A stretch of 57,522 bases of DNA from Pseudarthrobacter oxydans (GCF_013314975.1 NZ_JABTYH010000033.1:1-57522), one strand, 5' to 3'; counted from the stretch's first letter, positions 35,462 through 46,199 are shown. Notes: generated by a model not told the origin, from the sequence alone. Made by a program: numbers and translations.

Positions 35462-35635
35462 GTGGATCAAACCCTACTGACGTTCTTGGTTGTAATTTTT
35501 ACTGCCATATTTCTATACTGCCTTTATGGCGTTATATATCGCGCAGTAAGGAATGTAATCCGCGACTCAATAGCTGAAGCCGGTCAGAGTGAGCTTGTTA
35601 TCCGGAAAAAGGCCGGAGACACCGATTCGCTGTAG
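35462..35635 (+). CDS. 57-residue single-pass membrane protein
   Basis: A short gene starting at GTG 35462, two bases after the secreted protein's stop. One strong membrane helix covers residues 5-26 (LLTFLVVIFTAIFLYCLYGV), followed by a basic cytoplasmic-type tail. The tight spacing indicates co-expression with the secreted protein. Small one-helix partners of secreted proteins may act as immunity, anchoring or export helpers, but nothing recognisable identifies which. Codon use is AT-richer than the surrounding genome, like its neighbour. Confidence 0.65.
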   Translation: MDQTLLTFLVVIFTAIFLYCLYGVIYRAVRNVIRDSIAEAGQSELVIRKKAGDTDSL

Positions 35636-36001
35636 TGCAACAAGCACTTGCAGGTGAAGGGTCCGAAACGGTGCCAAGATGACATCGAAGATTCTCAGCG
35701 CTACATGTCCACCCTGCAGACCGGAACCTGTGTCAAGGCGGTTTCTTTAGCCCGGGATCCATGGGAGACCTCAATGGTCGTTTGACGACTATAGGAGCAT
35801 CGTCGTAGACAAAAAGGGCCAGGCATCGCGGAGCTCTGCGACGTGGGGACTGGACCCAACAGCCGGCCGCGAAGCGGGCGCCCGAAGGGGTGCGAGCCCT
35901 ACAGAGCATCGATCTTCCCTCCGACCCTCGTGAGATAAAAGGCGATAAGGTCAGTCAGACGAGACTCGGACGGAAGTCTCACTGACCTGGGGGTACCAGT
36001 A
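35636..36001. other. 366-base intergenic stretch with one hairpin
   Basis: No convincing gene. One plus-strand frame stays open for about 45 codons from 35636 but has no start or ribosome-binding site and looks like a gene remnant. The only clear structure is the hairpin at 35949-35987. Confidence 0.5.
35949..35987 (+). promoter_or_regulatory. bulged stem-loop just before the small secreted gene
   Basis: GGTCAGT pairs with ACTGACC and GAGACT pairs with AGTCTC, with a 5-base bulge and an 8-base loop. It ends 14 bases before the GTG at 36002 and directly abuts the TGGGGG ribosome-binding site, so it may be a 5-prime UTR element or the terminator of upstream transcription. Confidence 0.5.
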
Positions 36002-36292
36002 GTGAACATCAAGAAGAAGGTCGGGTTGCTCCTCGCGACCGCCATGGTTACAACGGGGTTCGGCGTGGCTGCTGCCCCGGCGGCATCGGCAGCCTCGTGC
36101 TGGTCCGGTTCCGTCTGCTACCAGGAGGTTGGCGGCCCGTACCGGTACAGCCTGGAGAACTGCAAGAACGATCACTGGACCCGCTACCTTTGGGCCCAGC
36201 GCCAATGGCCCAACAAGCGGATCAGTGCCAGCGGCTGCTTCAGAACAAACGTTAACTGGGGCTGGAACTATGTCATCACGGTATGGAATTGA
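36002..36292 (+). CDS. small secreted Cys/Trp-rich protein
   Basis: A 96-residue precursor starting at GTG (GGGGG nearby). The Sec signal peptide is KKKVGLLLATAMVTTGFGVA followed by an APAASAA cleavage region near residue 31. The mature part, about 65 residues, holds four cysteines and seven tryptophans (CWSGSVCYQEVGGPYRYSLE, NDHWTRYLWAQRQWPNKRIS, WNYVITVWN). Two disulfides are likely. The family is not recognised. It could be a small secreted inhibitor or antimicrobial protein; this is only suggested by size, cysteines and the adjacent secreted genes. Confidence 0.7.
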   Translation: MNIKKKVGLLLATAMVTTGFGVAAAPAASAASCWSGSVCYQEVGGPYRYSLENCKNDHWTRYLWAQRQWPNKRISASGCFRTNVNWGWNYVITVWN

Positions 36293-36436
36293 CCTGGTAC
36301 GGCGTCCTAGTTATGGAGATCTCGTAGAGCATCTAAGCCACGGACTGCACCGCCCACGCGGCGGGCCATCGAGGCAGCAAGTCATTTGTCCCGGTGGTTA
36401 AGTAGGGCCAGATAAAACTCGGAACTGTTCCAGTAA

Positions 36437-36474
36437 CGAAGAACCCCGCGCCGGGAACAGTGCGGGGTTCTTCG
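36437..36474. terminator. strong stem-loop downstream of the small secreted gene
   Basis: A 13-base-pair perfect stem (CGAAGAACCCCGC paired with GCGGGGTTCTTCG) around a 12-base loop. It is the best terminator in the island and lies 145 bases after the small secreted gene. Confidence 0.7.
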
Positions 36475-36521
36475 GTGCTACTGACGGTTAAACGGGAGCG
36501 CCTGCGATTGTCCACTCAAGA

Positions 36522-36883
36522 CGATTAGGCCTTTTCGTGGGGCTTTACGCCCAACGACTCACACGCATCACCACCCTTACCAACGACAAGATCACCACGG
36601 AGGGCACCGAAACGCGGCTTTGGTTCGGGTCCTCACACCTGCTTGCCGAATCAGCACATCATCCCTCAGTCTCGGACTCGCCCCAGTCGGAATCGACTCC
36701 AGGCAATTACGCGGACCAGCCCTGACCAATCTCGCCGGGCAGCTGCCCATCCGGTTCCTCTCAGACCTCACGGGTCTAGGGACCCAAGCGGCAGTGGGCT
36801 GGGCAGACATCGCCACCCGATCATGGAATGCCTACCCCCAACTACGCAGCGAGACCTATTCCAATAACGCACGGATCGAGTAA
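36522..36883 (+). pseudogene. tyrosine-recombinase-like remnant
   Basis: Two pieces in different frames resemble the C-terminal half of phage-integrase-like proteins common in Arthrobacter. The first is GLFVGLYAQRLTRITTLTND, then TTEGTETRLWFGSSHLL; the second is APVGIDSRQLRGPALTNLAG, then QLPIRFLSDLTGLGTQAAVG. The catalytic RHR and tyrosine context is absent or out of frame. The gene is clearly broken (frameshift near 36640 and missing middle). It marks past mobile activity at the right side of the island. Confidence 0.6.
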
Positions 36884-37063
36884 CGCACTTGCACCAGTAT
36901 TCGGCGCTGGCTGCCACCAGGGCGTTCTGCACGTGGGCCATCGTTCAAAGCCGGCGAGCAGCTGGTAAGCGTCCAGGTCCTCCGCCGCAGTGAGCGGGCG
37001 TCCCAGGAGCCCGATCTCGTCCAGCTCCTGCCTGTGGCGCACGGGCGCCGGCGCCCCGTTCAC
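36842..37063 (-). pseudogene. broken ORF at the island's right boundary
   Basis: A GTG start overlaps the stop of the phosphoribosyltransferase fusion gene (GTGA). The first about 38 residues (HRQELDEIGLLGRPLTAAED and LDAYQLLAGF) look like real protein. From there the frame becomes arginine/tryptophan-rich; a shifted frame reads MAHVQNALVAASAEYW instead. A one-base change near 36943 followed by truncation at the island edge (about 36890) is the likely history. The original family is not recognised. Confidence 0.5.
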
Positions 37064-38397
37064 AGTGGAGCCTCCTGGACACCTTCCGCAGCGCCCTCCG
37101 GCGTCAAGTAGCGCGAGAACCATTCCCTGGCCAGAGCTGCCACCTGGCCGAGCGTGCCGGGCTCCTCGAAGAGGTGGGTGGCTCCCGGGATGGTCTCCAG
37201 GTGCACCGGGGCCCGCATCAGGTCCATGGCCTGCCGGTTCAGGGCCAGGACCTGGGTGTCGGCACCCCCCACCAGCAGCAGGGTGGGCGCACGCACCGCT
37301 GCGAGGCGAGGCCCGGCGAGATCCGGCCTGCCGCCGCGGGAAACGACCGCGTCCACCGAGGCCCCCGGTTCGGCCGCGGCCCACAGCGCAGCGCCCGCCC
37401 CGGTGCTGGCCCCGAAGTAGCCCACCCGGCACGCAGCGGTGTCCGCCCTGCCGTTCAGCCACCGGGTTGCTGCGCTGAGCCGCTCTGCGAGCAGCGGGAT
37501 GTCGAAGACGTTTTCGCGGTTGACTTCCTCTGCGGGAGTCAGCAGATCCAGCAGCAGGGTGCCCAGGCCTGCTCCCTGGAGGACCGAAGCAACGTAACGG
37601 TTGCGGGGGCTGTGCCGGCTGCTGCCGCTGCCGTGGGCAAAGACCACCAACGCCCGGCACCGGTCCGGAAGGTGCAGGTCACCGTTGATTGACACGCCGT
37701 CCACGGCGATGTGGACGTCCTGGTCGACGCCGGAAACCTGTCCCGGGCGCTGACTCTGGTCGCGCCGCGCTGCGGCGTCGAGCAGGTGGACCACTTCCTC
37801 GTCGGCGGTGGGCGAAAAGTCGCGGTAGTAGTAGCCCACGGCCTGGAAGTTGCGGGGTGAGATCAGGGAGAGGACCTGGTCCGCCTCCGGCAGGGAGTCC
37901 ATGGCCCGTTCCGGGGCTACCGGGACGGCCAGGATGACCCTTGCCGCGCCCAGCTGCCGCGCCACCTTGCACGCCACCCGGGCCGTTGATCCGGTGGCGA
38001 TGCCATCGTCCACAATGATGGCCGTACGTCCGCTGAGGTCCTTGGGGGGCCGTCCCTGGCGGTACCGTTCCAGCCTGGATTCCAGGAGTGCACGCTCGCG
38101 CGCCTCAACTGTCCTGAGATCATCCTCTGTAACCCTGGCAACGGAAACGACCCGCCGGTCCAGCACCCGGGCACCGCCCTCCCCGATGGCACCCATCGCC
38201 ACTTCCGGTTGGAAGGGCACCCCCAGTTTGCGCACAACAATCACGTCCAAGGGGGCGTCCAGGGCTTTCGCAACCTCGGCCGCCACAGGAACGCCGCCCC
38301 GGGGCAGGCCCAGGACCACCGCGTCCTTCCCGCGCAGGCCGGCCAGGGCGAGCCCGAGCTTCCGGCCCGCTTCCACCCGGTCCCGGAACTCATACAT
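37060..38397 (-). CDS. phosphoribosyltransferase / alpha-beta hydrolase fusion
   Basis: A 445-residue two-domain protein. Residues 1-215 are a type I phosphoribosyltransferase fold; RTAIIVDDGIATGSTARVAC is the PRPP-binding loop. Residues 225-440 are a dienelactone-hydrolase-type alpha/beta hydrolase: VVFAHGSGSSRHSPRN is the oxyanion region, GYFGASTGAGAALW the nucleophile elbow (serine in GASTG), and GATHLFEEPG carries the histidine. Such fusions are found in environmental bacteria near erythromycin-esterase genes; an esterase remnant lies on the same strand at 34011. The substrate of neither domain is known. Confidence 0.85.
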   Translation of the reverse strand: MYEFRDRVEAGRKLGLALAGLRGKDAVVLGLPRGGVPVAAEVAKALDAPLDVIVVRKLGVPFQPEVAMGAIGEGGARVLDRRVVSVARVTEDDLRTVEARERALLESRLERYRQGRPPKDLSGRTAIIVDDGIATGSTARVACKVARQLGAARVILAVPVAPERAMDSLPEADQVLSLISPRNFQAVGYYYRDFSPTADEEVVHLLDAAARRDQSQRPGQVSGVDQDVHIAVDGVSINGDLHLPDRCRALVVFAHGSGSSRHSPRNRYVASVLQGAGLGTLLLDLLTPAEEVNRENVFDIPLLAERLSAATRWLNGRADTAACRVGYFGASTGAGAALWAAAEPGASVDAVVSRGGRPDLAGPRLAAVRAPTLLLVGGADTQVLALNRQAMDLMRAPVHLETIPGATHLFEEPGTLGQVAALAREWFSRYLTPEGAAEGVQEAPL

Positions 38398-38468
38398 CCG
38401 GACACCTCCTCGCGTGGAGACCCTTCAAGTGCTGCTGCATCCCGGAAACCCCGGCCCCGCAGGCCGGT

Positions 38469-38801
38469 TTACTCTTCCTCGGACAGGACATCCGGGGAGG
38501 CGGACCACGACATCCTCAGGATGAAGTGCCCGTCAGCGGTGTTCCGGGCGATGACCGCCCCCGCAGTGCCCGCCAGTTTCACCCCGAATTCCACTTCCAT
38601 GTGCTCGGGTGCGATTTCCCGCATGGCGTCGACGGCGGCCGCCGCGGCGGGGCGGACGGCGGCCAGGGCATCCTCCAGGCGCCGGCCGGCATCCAAAATC
38701 CCCTGTTCGTTCCTTGCGGGGTGTTCCACGCCGTAGCTGTTGTCCGCCACTTCCACCAGAACAGTCCCGGAGCCCACCTCGTACCGGACTACCTCAGTCA
38801 T
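38469..38801 (-). CDS. CU044_2847-family (trypsin-co-occurring domain 1) protein
   Basis: A 110-residue protein made of one small beta-rich domain. VRYEVGSGTVLVEV at the start, EFGVKLAGTAGAVIA in the middle and the closing HFILRMSW match the TCD1 pattern. The family often occurs with trypsin-like proteases or conflict-system ATPases; none is next to it here. The ATG at 38801 is chosen. It is a free-standing unit between the fusion gene and the plus-strand operon. Confidence 0.8.
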   Translation of the reverse strand: MTEVVRYEVGSGTVLVEVADNSYGVEHPARNEQGILDAGRRLEDALAAVRPAAAAAVDAMREIAPEHMEVEFGVKLAGTAGAVIARNTADGHFILRMSWSASPDVLSEEE

Positions 38802-39002
38802 GCCAAGCACCCTTCTCCTCTGCTCCGGTCGGGGCGGGCAAGAGCCACGGGCGCGGGGCTAATACCCTCCCACTAGACACCTGCCCCGGGCAGCGCAACA
38901 GGGTCAAAGGGCCCGCTGCGCCCCGCCATCACGAGCGTCCCTGCCCACCCCGGGGGACTTTCTACCCTTGCCACTCCCTGCCTGCAGGAGTCGGATTGGA
39001 GC

Positions 39003-40809
<1,807 letters not shown>

Positions 40810-40813
<4 letters not shown>

Positions 40814-41808
40814 CCGCCGTGGCAGGGCGCATCAGCGCGGACCAGGCCGCCCTGGCGCGGCACCTCCTTTTGCAGATGCTGCGCGTCAGGCGGCTCGAGG
40901 AAAAATGCGTCGAACTCTACAGTGAGGCAAAAATCCGTGGCTTCCTGCACGTCTATATCGGCGAAGAAGCCGTTGCCGCAGGCGTCCTGGACAACCTCCA
41001 GGGGGAGGACGCCGTCGTCGCGACCTACCGGGAACACGGGCACGCACTGTTGCGGGGCGTCCCCGCGGGCGCCATCCTCGCCGAGATGTACGGGCACGTC
41101 CAGGGATGCTGCCGCGGCCGCGGCGGCTCAATGCACCTTTTCGACGCCGGGACCCGCTTTTTCGGCGGCAACGCCATCGTCGCGGGCGGGCTGCCCATCG
41201 CCGTCGGCCTTGCCCTGGCAGACAAAATGGCCGGCCGCTCCAGGGTGACCGTCTGCTTCTTTGGCGAGGGCGCCGTAGCGGAAGGTGAGTTCCACGAGAG
41301 CCTCAACCTGGCCGCCCTGTGGCAGTTGCCGGTGCTCTTCTGCTGCGAAAACAACCTGTATGCGATGGGCACGGCGTTGGGGCGCTCCGAATCCCAGACG
41401 GACATTGCACTGAAGGCGGCAGGCTACGAACTGGCGGCCTGGGCGGTGGACGGCATGGACGTGCTCGCCGTCCATGAGGCTGCCCGCCGCGCCGTGGACG
41501 CGGTTCGTTCCGGCGCCGGGCCGCACTTCCTGGAACTGCGGACGTACCGATTCCGGGCCCATTCCATGTTCGATCCCGAACGCTACCGGGAGAAGGCGGA
41601 GGTGGCGCACTGGCTGGAGCGGGACCCCATCACCCTGCTCCGCAACGCCCTGGGGGACGCGGACCAGCTGGCCGAAGCGCAGTGGACGGAGCTGCAGCGG
41701 GAGGCCGACGCCGAGGTGGCCGCGGCCGTCGAATTCGCCGAGGCCGGGACACCGGAGCCGGTGGAGGAACTCACCCGGTTTGTCTACAGCGAGCGGGGCC
41801 CGCAATGA
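40810..41808 (+). CDS. 2-oxoacid dehydrogenase E1 alpha subunit
   Basis: A 332-residue thiamine-diphosphate enzyme subunit of the pyruvate/acetoin dehydrogenase type. FLHVYIGEEAVAAGVLDNL, GRGGSMHLFDAGTRFFGGNA and the ThDP motif FFGEGAVAEGEFHESLNLAA (GDG-like GEG) through CCENNLYAMGT are intact, and RFRAHSMFDPERYREKAEV closes the active site. It overlaps the synthetase pseudogene and the next gene by ATGA-type overlaps. Its partner E1 beta is truncated, so the complex is probably inactive here even though this subunit looks sound. Confidence 0.9.
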
Positions 41809-42386
41809 AAACCACCTACCGGGAAGCCATCAGGGCCGGCATCCGGGACGCCATGAAGCGCGACGAACGCGTGTTCCTCATGGGTGAGGACGTGGGGGCG
41901 TACGGGGGCTGCTTCGCTGTCAGCCTGGGACTTTTCGAGGAATTCGGGCCGGAACGCATCCGCGACACGCCCTTGTCCGAATCCGGCTTTGTGGGGGCGG
42001 GCATTGGCGCGGCGCTCGGCGGCATGCGGCCCATCGTGGAAATCATGACGGTCAACTTCAGCCTGCTGGCCCTGGACCAGATCGTGAACAACGCGGCTAC
42101 CCTCCTGCACATGTCCGGCGGGCAGTTCAACGTCCCCCTGGTGATCAGGATGACCACCGGGGCGGGCCGGCAGCTGGGCGCCCAGCACTCCCACAGCCTG
42201 GAAGGCTGGTACGCCCACATTCCGGGCCTGCGCATCCTCGCGCCCGCCACGCTGGAGGACGCCCGCGGCATGCTCTGGACCGCCCTGCAGGATCCGGATC
42301 CGGTACTGATCTTTGAACACGGGACCCTGTACAACATGCCGGGAGAGTGGTGTCCTCCCGGCTGGTGGCGTCTGCCCTGCTGCTGA
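41805..42386 (+). pseudogene. E1 beta subunit, truncated by deletion
   Basis: Residues 1-181 of an E1 beta subunit (YREAIRAGIRDAMKRDERVF, MGEDVGAYGGCFAVS, FEHGTLYNMPGE). At about 42347 the frame runs into E2 DNA and ends at 42386 with a nonsense tail. The C-terminal half, about 145 residues including the dimer and active-site parts, is missing. The start ATG overlaps the E1 alpha stop. Confidence 0.85.
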
Positions 42387-42877
42387 AGGCAACTGCCCTC
42401 GCTGCCAAGACGGTGCCGGAGGTCAACGGCTTCTATCTGGACGACGGGTTCCGGCCGAGCTCCTCCGTGCACCTGGGTGTGGCCGTCGCCCTGCGGAAGG
42501 GTGGCATTGTTGCCCCCGCCATCCATAACGCGGACACCCTGTCCGTGGACGAGCTCATGGAAGGGCTCCGCGACCTCGTGGGCCGGGCCCGGGCAGGGAG
42601 GCTGCAACGGGCGGAGATGGCAGATCCCACCATCACCGTGACCAACCTGGGCGATCTTGGCGTGGACAGCGTCTTCGGTGTCATCTATCCGCCCCAGGTG
42701 GCCATGGTGGGGCTGGGCAGGGTGATGGAACAGCCGTGGGCCCACAACGGGATGCTGGGCATACGCCCCGTGGTGACGGCAACACTGTCCGCCGACCATC
42801 GTGTCAGCGACGGTCTGCGCGGAGCCCGGTTCCTTGCCCGGCTGGACGAGCTGCTGCAGAAACCGGAGGAATTATGA
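42347..42877 (+). pseudogene. E2 acyltransferase, C-terminal fragment
   Basis: The last about 176 residues of a dihydrolipoamide acyltransferase: ASALLLKATALAAKTVPEVN, then SVHLGVAVALRKGGIVAPAI, and the catalytic motif ADHRVSDG. The lipoyl and E3-binding domains and the first part of the catalytic domain are lost. A GTG with GGGAGAG upstream might still start translation, giving a lipoyl-less acetyltransferase core. It results from the same deletion that cut E1 beta. Confidence 0.85.
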
Positions 42878-43116
42878 ACGGACAGGATGCCCGCGCTGCC
42901 GTGCACCGGGCCATTAACCAGGTGGCGCCGGACGTCGGGCCGGAGGACCTGGAAGCGGGCGCCCGGCTGCGCCAGGACCTGGAGCTGGACTCGCTGGATT
43001 TCCTGCGGCTGGTGGAAACGATCGACACCTCCACCGGCGTAAATATTCCGGAGCGCGACTATCCGCAGGTTTCAACCGTTGGCGGGCTCATCGACTACGT
43101 CACTGCGCACGGCTGA
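42874..43116 (+). CDS. acyl carrier protein
   Basis: An 80-residue acyl carrier protein. LRQDLELDSLDFLRLVETID contains the DSL-type serine for phosphopantetheine, and the four-helix length is normal. The ATG overlaps the E2 stop (ATGA). An ACP at the end of a 2-oxoacid dehydrogenase operon is unusual. It may originally have received the acyl group, linking the complex to an acyl-ACP product; the upstream enzymes are now broken. Confidence 0.85.
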   Translation: MNGQDARAAVHRAINQVAPDVGPEDLEAGARLRQDLELDSLDFLRLVETIDTSTGVNIPERDYPQVSTVGGLIDYVTAHG

Positions 43117-43125
43117 CCGCCTGGA

Positions 43126-44745
43126 TCAGCGGCTTCCCAGCTTCTCGCGGCCAGGCTCTTCCGCCCGGCTCCGCCTGGCCTCGCGCAGCGCCATCAGCCA
43201 CGTCCAGCCCCGTTTGGCCAGGTCCAGTGGCTTGCCTTCGATCAGCAGCTTCCGTGTATGCACGTCAAGGAATAAAAGGTAGAACGTAAATGCCAAGGCC
43301 GTGATGAACGCCAGTGAGGACGCATCGATGGGCAGTTCCACGAAGGACCAGACGGAGAGCTGGTCCTGCGCCCCGAACACCACAAAGAACGTGACGCCGA
43401 CGTACAGCGACCTGATCTGCCAGTCGTCGCGGATTCCCGTGACGGCCAGGAACGGCAGGAACCAGAGGATGTACCACGGCTGGATGATGGGGGACAGCAT
43501 CACGACGGCGGTGAACGCCAGCGCCATCCGGCGTACCGCCAGCGAGTAGTCACCCCGGAACATCAGCAGCAGGACCAGCCCGATCGCGGCCCATTTCATG
43601 CCCGTCCGCAACAGGGTGGCGAAGGTTCCGCCGGGGAGTCCCAGGACGTTGGCGAGGAACTCCACCTGCTGGCCCAGGAAGCCGGACGGCGAGTAGCCTG
43701 TGTACCCCGGGGTGGGGTCCATGATGGCCCAGGTCCAGCCGATGCCAAGGTTGTAGGGGATGCCGCTCAGGACCAGCACGCCGAAGCTGATGCCCGCCGT
43801 CGCAGCCCAGATCAGGAACTTGCGCGGCCACGACGCGGACGGGCCCGCCCACATCACACCGATGAACGGCAGCAGGAGCACGGTGATCGGCTTGATGCCG
43901 ATGGAGGCGGTGACCAGGAGGATGCCCACCAGGTAGCGGCGCGTGGCTGCGAAGTAGACGCCGGCGACGGCGAGCCCCACCATGAGGGCGTCGTTGTGGG
44001 CGCTGGCAATAAAGCTGATCAGGAACAGCGGGTTGGCCACCGAAATCCAGAGCGCCCGGGCCCCGTTGATGCCGTGCAGTTCCGCCAGCTTGGGGACATA
44101 GATAACGCAGAGCAGGACGCCGGCGCCGGCCAGGAGGCGGAAGAGCAGCACGGACACGTCAGGCTGGGCACCTGTCAGCCCGACCACCCCGCGTGCCAGC
44201 CAGAGGAAGTAGGGGCCGTACGGTGTCCGGTTTTCAGCCCACGCAGGGTCGGCCCCCAACGAGAACCAGTTGCTGAGGCTTGAGATGCCCACCTCGTACG
44301 GGTTTTGGCCCTCCATCACCAGCCTGCCCTGGCCGGTGTAGGCGTAGACGTCCCGTGAAAACACCGGAACGCAGAAGAGCAGCGGCAGTGACCAGGCGGA
44401 GATGGCCACCACCACGGACCGCAGCGCCGACTGTCCCCAGTCCGCCAGCCGCTGGCCCAGCCGAAGCCAGGAACGGATCAGCACCATGGCGCCCACGGTG
44501 AGCAGCACGGTGGACACCGTCACTCCCCAGCCTTCCGTGCGGAGGGCAATGACCACCGGCTGGCGGATCATGGGGGAGCCGTTGGCGATCCAGCCCGTGC
44601 CGATGGAGCCGGTAAACATCATGAGGGCTCCGATGAAGCCCTCAAGGGTGGCGAGATAGGCGCGGCCGGTGGCCGGGCCGGAGGCTTTAGCCGGGGCGCC
44701 CGGCTGAGTCTCCGAAGTCCCGGGGTGTGACCCGCCTGCCGTCAT
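43126..44745 (-). CDS. MptB-like polyprenol-phosphate-mannose alpha-1,6-mannosyltransferase
   Basis: A 539-residue GT-C enzyme with about thirteen membrane helices. The first outside loop holds FSRDVYAYTGQGRLVMEGQN (catalytic aspartate context) and later ENRTPYGPYFLWLARGV, both typical of the MptA/MptB family that lengthens the mannan core of lipoglycans in actinobacteria. NPLFLISFIASAHNDALMVG is also conserved. The N-terminal 30 residues are disordered (proline, alanine). It converges with the ACP gene with a 9-base gap. Confidence 0.88.
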   Translation of the reverse strand: MTAGGSHPGTSETQPGAPAKASGPATGRAYLATLEGFIGALMMFTGSIGTGWIANGSPMIRQPVVIALRTEGWGVTVSTVLLTVGAMVLIRSWLRLGQRLADWGQSALRSVVVAISAWSLPLLFCVPVFSRDVYAYTGQGRLVMEGQNPYEVGISSLSNWFSLGADPAWAENRTPYGPYFLWLARGVVGLTGAQPDVSVLLFRLLAGAGVLLCVIYVPKLAELHGINGARALWISVANPLFLISFIASAHNDALMVGLAVAGVYFAATRRYLVGILLVTASIGIKPITVLLLPFIGVMWAGPSASWPRKFLIWAATAGISFGVLVLSGIPYNLGIGWTWAIMDPTPGYTGYSPSGFLGQQVEFLANVLGLPGGTFATLLRTGMKWAAIGLVLLLMFRGDYSLAVRRMALAFTAVVMLSPIIQPWYILWFLPFLAVTGIRDDWQIRSLYVGVTFFVVFGAQDQLSVWSFVELPIDASSLAFITALAFTFYLLFLDVHTRKLLIEGKPLDLAKRGWTWLMALREARRSRAEEPGREKLGSR

Positions 44746-44901
44746 GAGTGTCTGGTCCCTAACTTGGTTACGGCGCTGGTTGGACCAGCAATAAGGCCGC
44801 CCTGCAACCCCGCCATTTTATCAGCAGGGCTTCACACTGCCCCTGGGTGACGGACCGCCCGGAAGCCACAGTTTGGCAACAGGCCCGGTGCGCGGCCCCG
44901 G

Positions 44902-46053
44902 CTAGGACATCCTGTCGCTGCGGGCAGTCTGGTTCCGGCCCAGCGACTTGGCCATGTAGAGTGCGGCGTCTGCTGAGGCGATCAGGCGCTCAACGTCCGT
45001 TGAGGCGCCGTCGTAGGTGGCAATCCCGTAGCTGGCGGTGGGCATCTCCATCCCGTCCGCCGTGGTCGCCGCGGCCAGGCGGTTGCTGATCGACTCGGCG
45101 ATGAGTTCCGCCCGTTCGGCGCTGGCGCCCGGGACGAGGATGACGAATTCCTCCCCGCCGTAGCGGCCTACCAGGTCGGTGGGCCGTACTGTGGCAGTGC
45201 ACGCATCGGCGAAGGTCTGCAGGGCGAGGTCCCCGGCGGCATGCCCGTACGTGTCGTTGACGGACTTGAAGTGGTCCAGGTCTGCCAGGACCAGGGCGCC
45301 TGATCCCCTGGCGATGGACAGGTCCGCCAGCTGCTCCGCCGCCATTTCCAGGAAGGCCTTGCGGTTCAGCAGCCCCGTGAGATCGTCGCGGGAAGCCACC
45401 ACGCGCAGGGCCCTGGTCTGCTGCTCGCTGCTGAGGGCCGCCATGCTGAACGAGACCACCACCAGCAGGACCATGGTCACCAGCGTGGTCACCGCGGAAC
45501 CGAAGACGCTCTGGAAAACAGGCCCGTCCTGGCCTTCCAGCATGAAGGCACCCCAGCGCAGGAGGTAGAACACGGACAGTCCGCCCGCGGCCACGGCCAT
45601 GGGGATCCGCACCCGGGAGTAGCCCGGTTCCAGGCGCCACAGTTCACGGGATGCCAGTCCGATGGTAAGGCTCATGGCCGCCAGGAAAACAGGTCCGCCG
45701 GACCAGGTATTGGTGGCCGGGTTATCGAGGACCGAGGCCACCAGGGTGGCCAGGGGGATACCGGTGAAGGCCCATGTGGGCGGGGGCACGGTCCGCAGCG
45801 ACCGTGCACCCGCCCACACGGCCACCCCGCCGTGCACCAGCAGCACGTTCCCCAGCGGGTTGGCCCAGACCTGGTGGGCCGTGCCGTCCAGCAGGAAGCA
45901 CGCCGATCCTGCCAGGAAAAACAGCAGCGCCAGGCACCACCAGCCGCTGTACGGCGAGCGCGTCACCCGGTAGGCCGAGAAATAGAAAAGAAACACCAGC
46001 ACCAGCGCCATCAGACCGAACGCAATCCGGAGGGTCGCGGTATCCAGAACCAT
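44902..46053 (-). CDS. membrane diguanylate cyclase (GGDEF)
   Basis: A 383-residue signalling enzyme. Residues 1-205 hold six or seven membrane helices with no named sensor domain. The rest is a GGDEF domain: SRDDLTGLLNRKAFLEMAA, DLDHFKSVNDTYGHAAGD and the signature RYGGEEFVILVPG. The GGEEF variant is active in characterised cyclases. The I-site RxxD is not evident five residues upstream of the motif (TDLVG), so product inhibition may be weak. No EAL partner is nearby. Confidence 0.92.
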   Translation of the reverse strand: MVLDTATLRIAFGLMALVLVFLFYFSAYRVTRSPYSGWWCLALLFFLAGSACFLLDGTAHQVWANPLGNVLLVHGGVAVWAGARSLRTVPPPTWAFTGIPLATLVASVLDNPATNTWSGGPVFLAAMSLTIGLASRELWRLEPGYSRVRIPMAVAAGGLSVFYLLRWGAFMLEGQDGPVFQSVFGSAVTTLVTMVLLVVVSFSMAALSSEQQTRALRVVASRDDLTGLLNRKAFLEMAAEQLADLSIARGSGALVLADLDHFKSVNDTYGHAAGDLALQTFADACTATVRPTDLVGRYGGEEFVILVPGASAERAELIAESISNRLAAATTADGMEMPTASYGIATYDGASTDVERLIASADAALYMAKSLGRNQTARSDRMS

Positions 46054-46199
46054 GATTGCCGAAATCCCCCTGATAACGAACAGTGCGCAGACCCCCAGTA
46101 TCGCACCGGTCGGGGAGGCTGTCAGGATGGCGTTATCGGCAACCCGAGGGCCTAAGGTTGTCAGAACAGCCAGCAGGACTGCCTCGAAAGGCCAGACCC

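Noticed and set aside
36592..36816. A 74-residue minus-strand frame
   Set aside because: Antisense to the recombinase remnant, arginine-rich and without a start signal.
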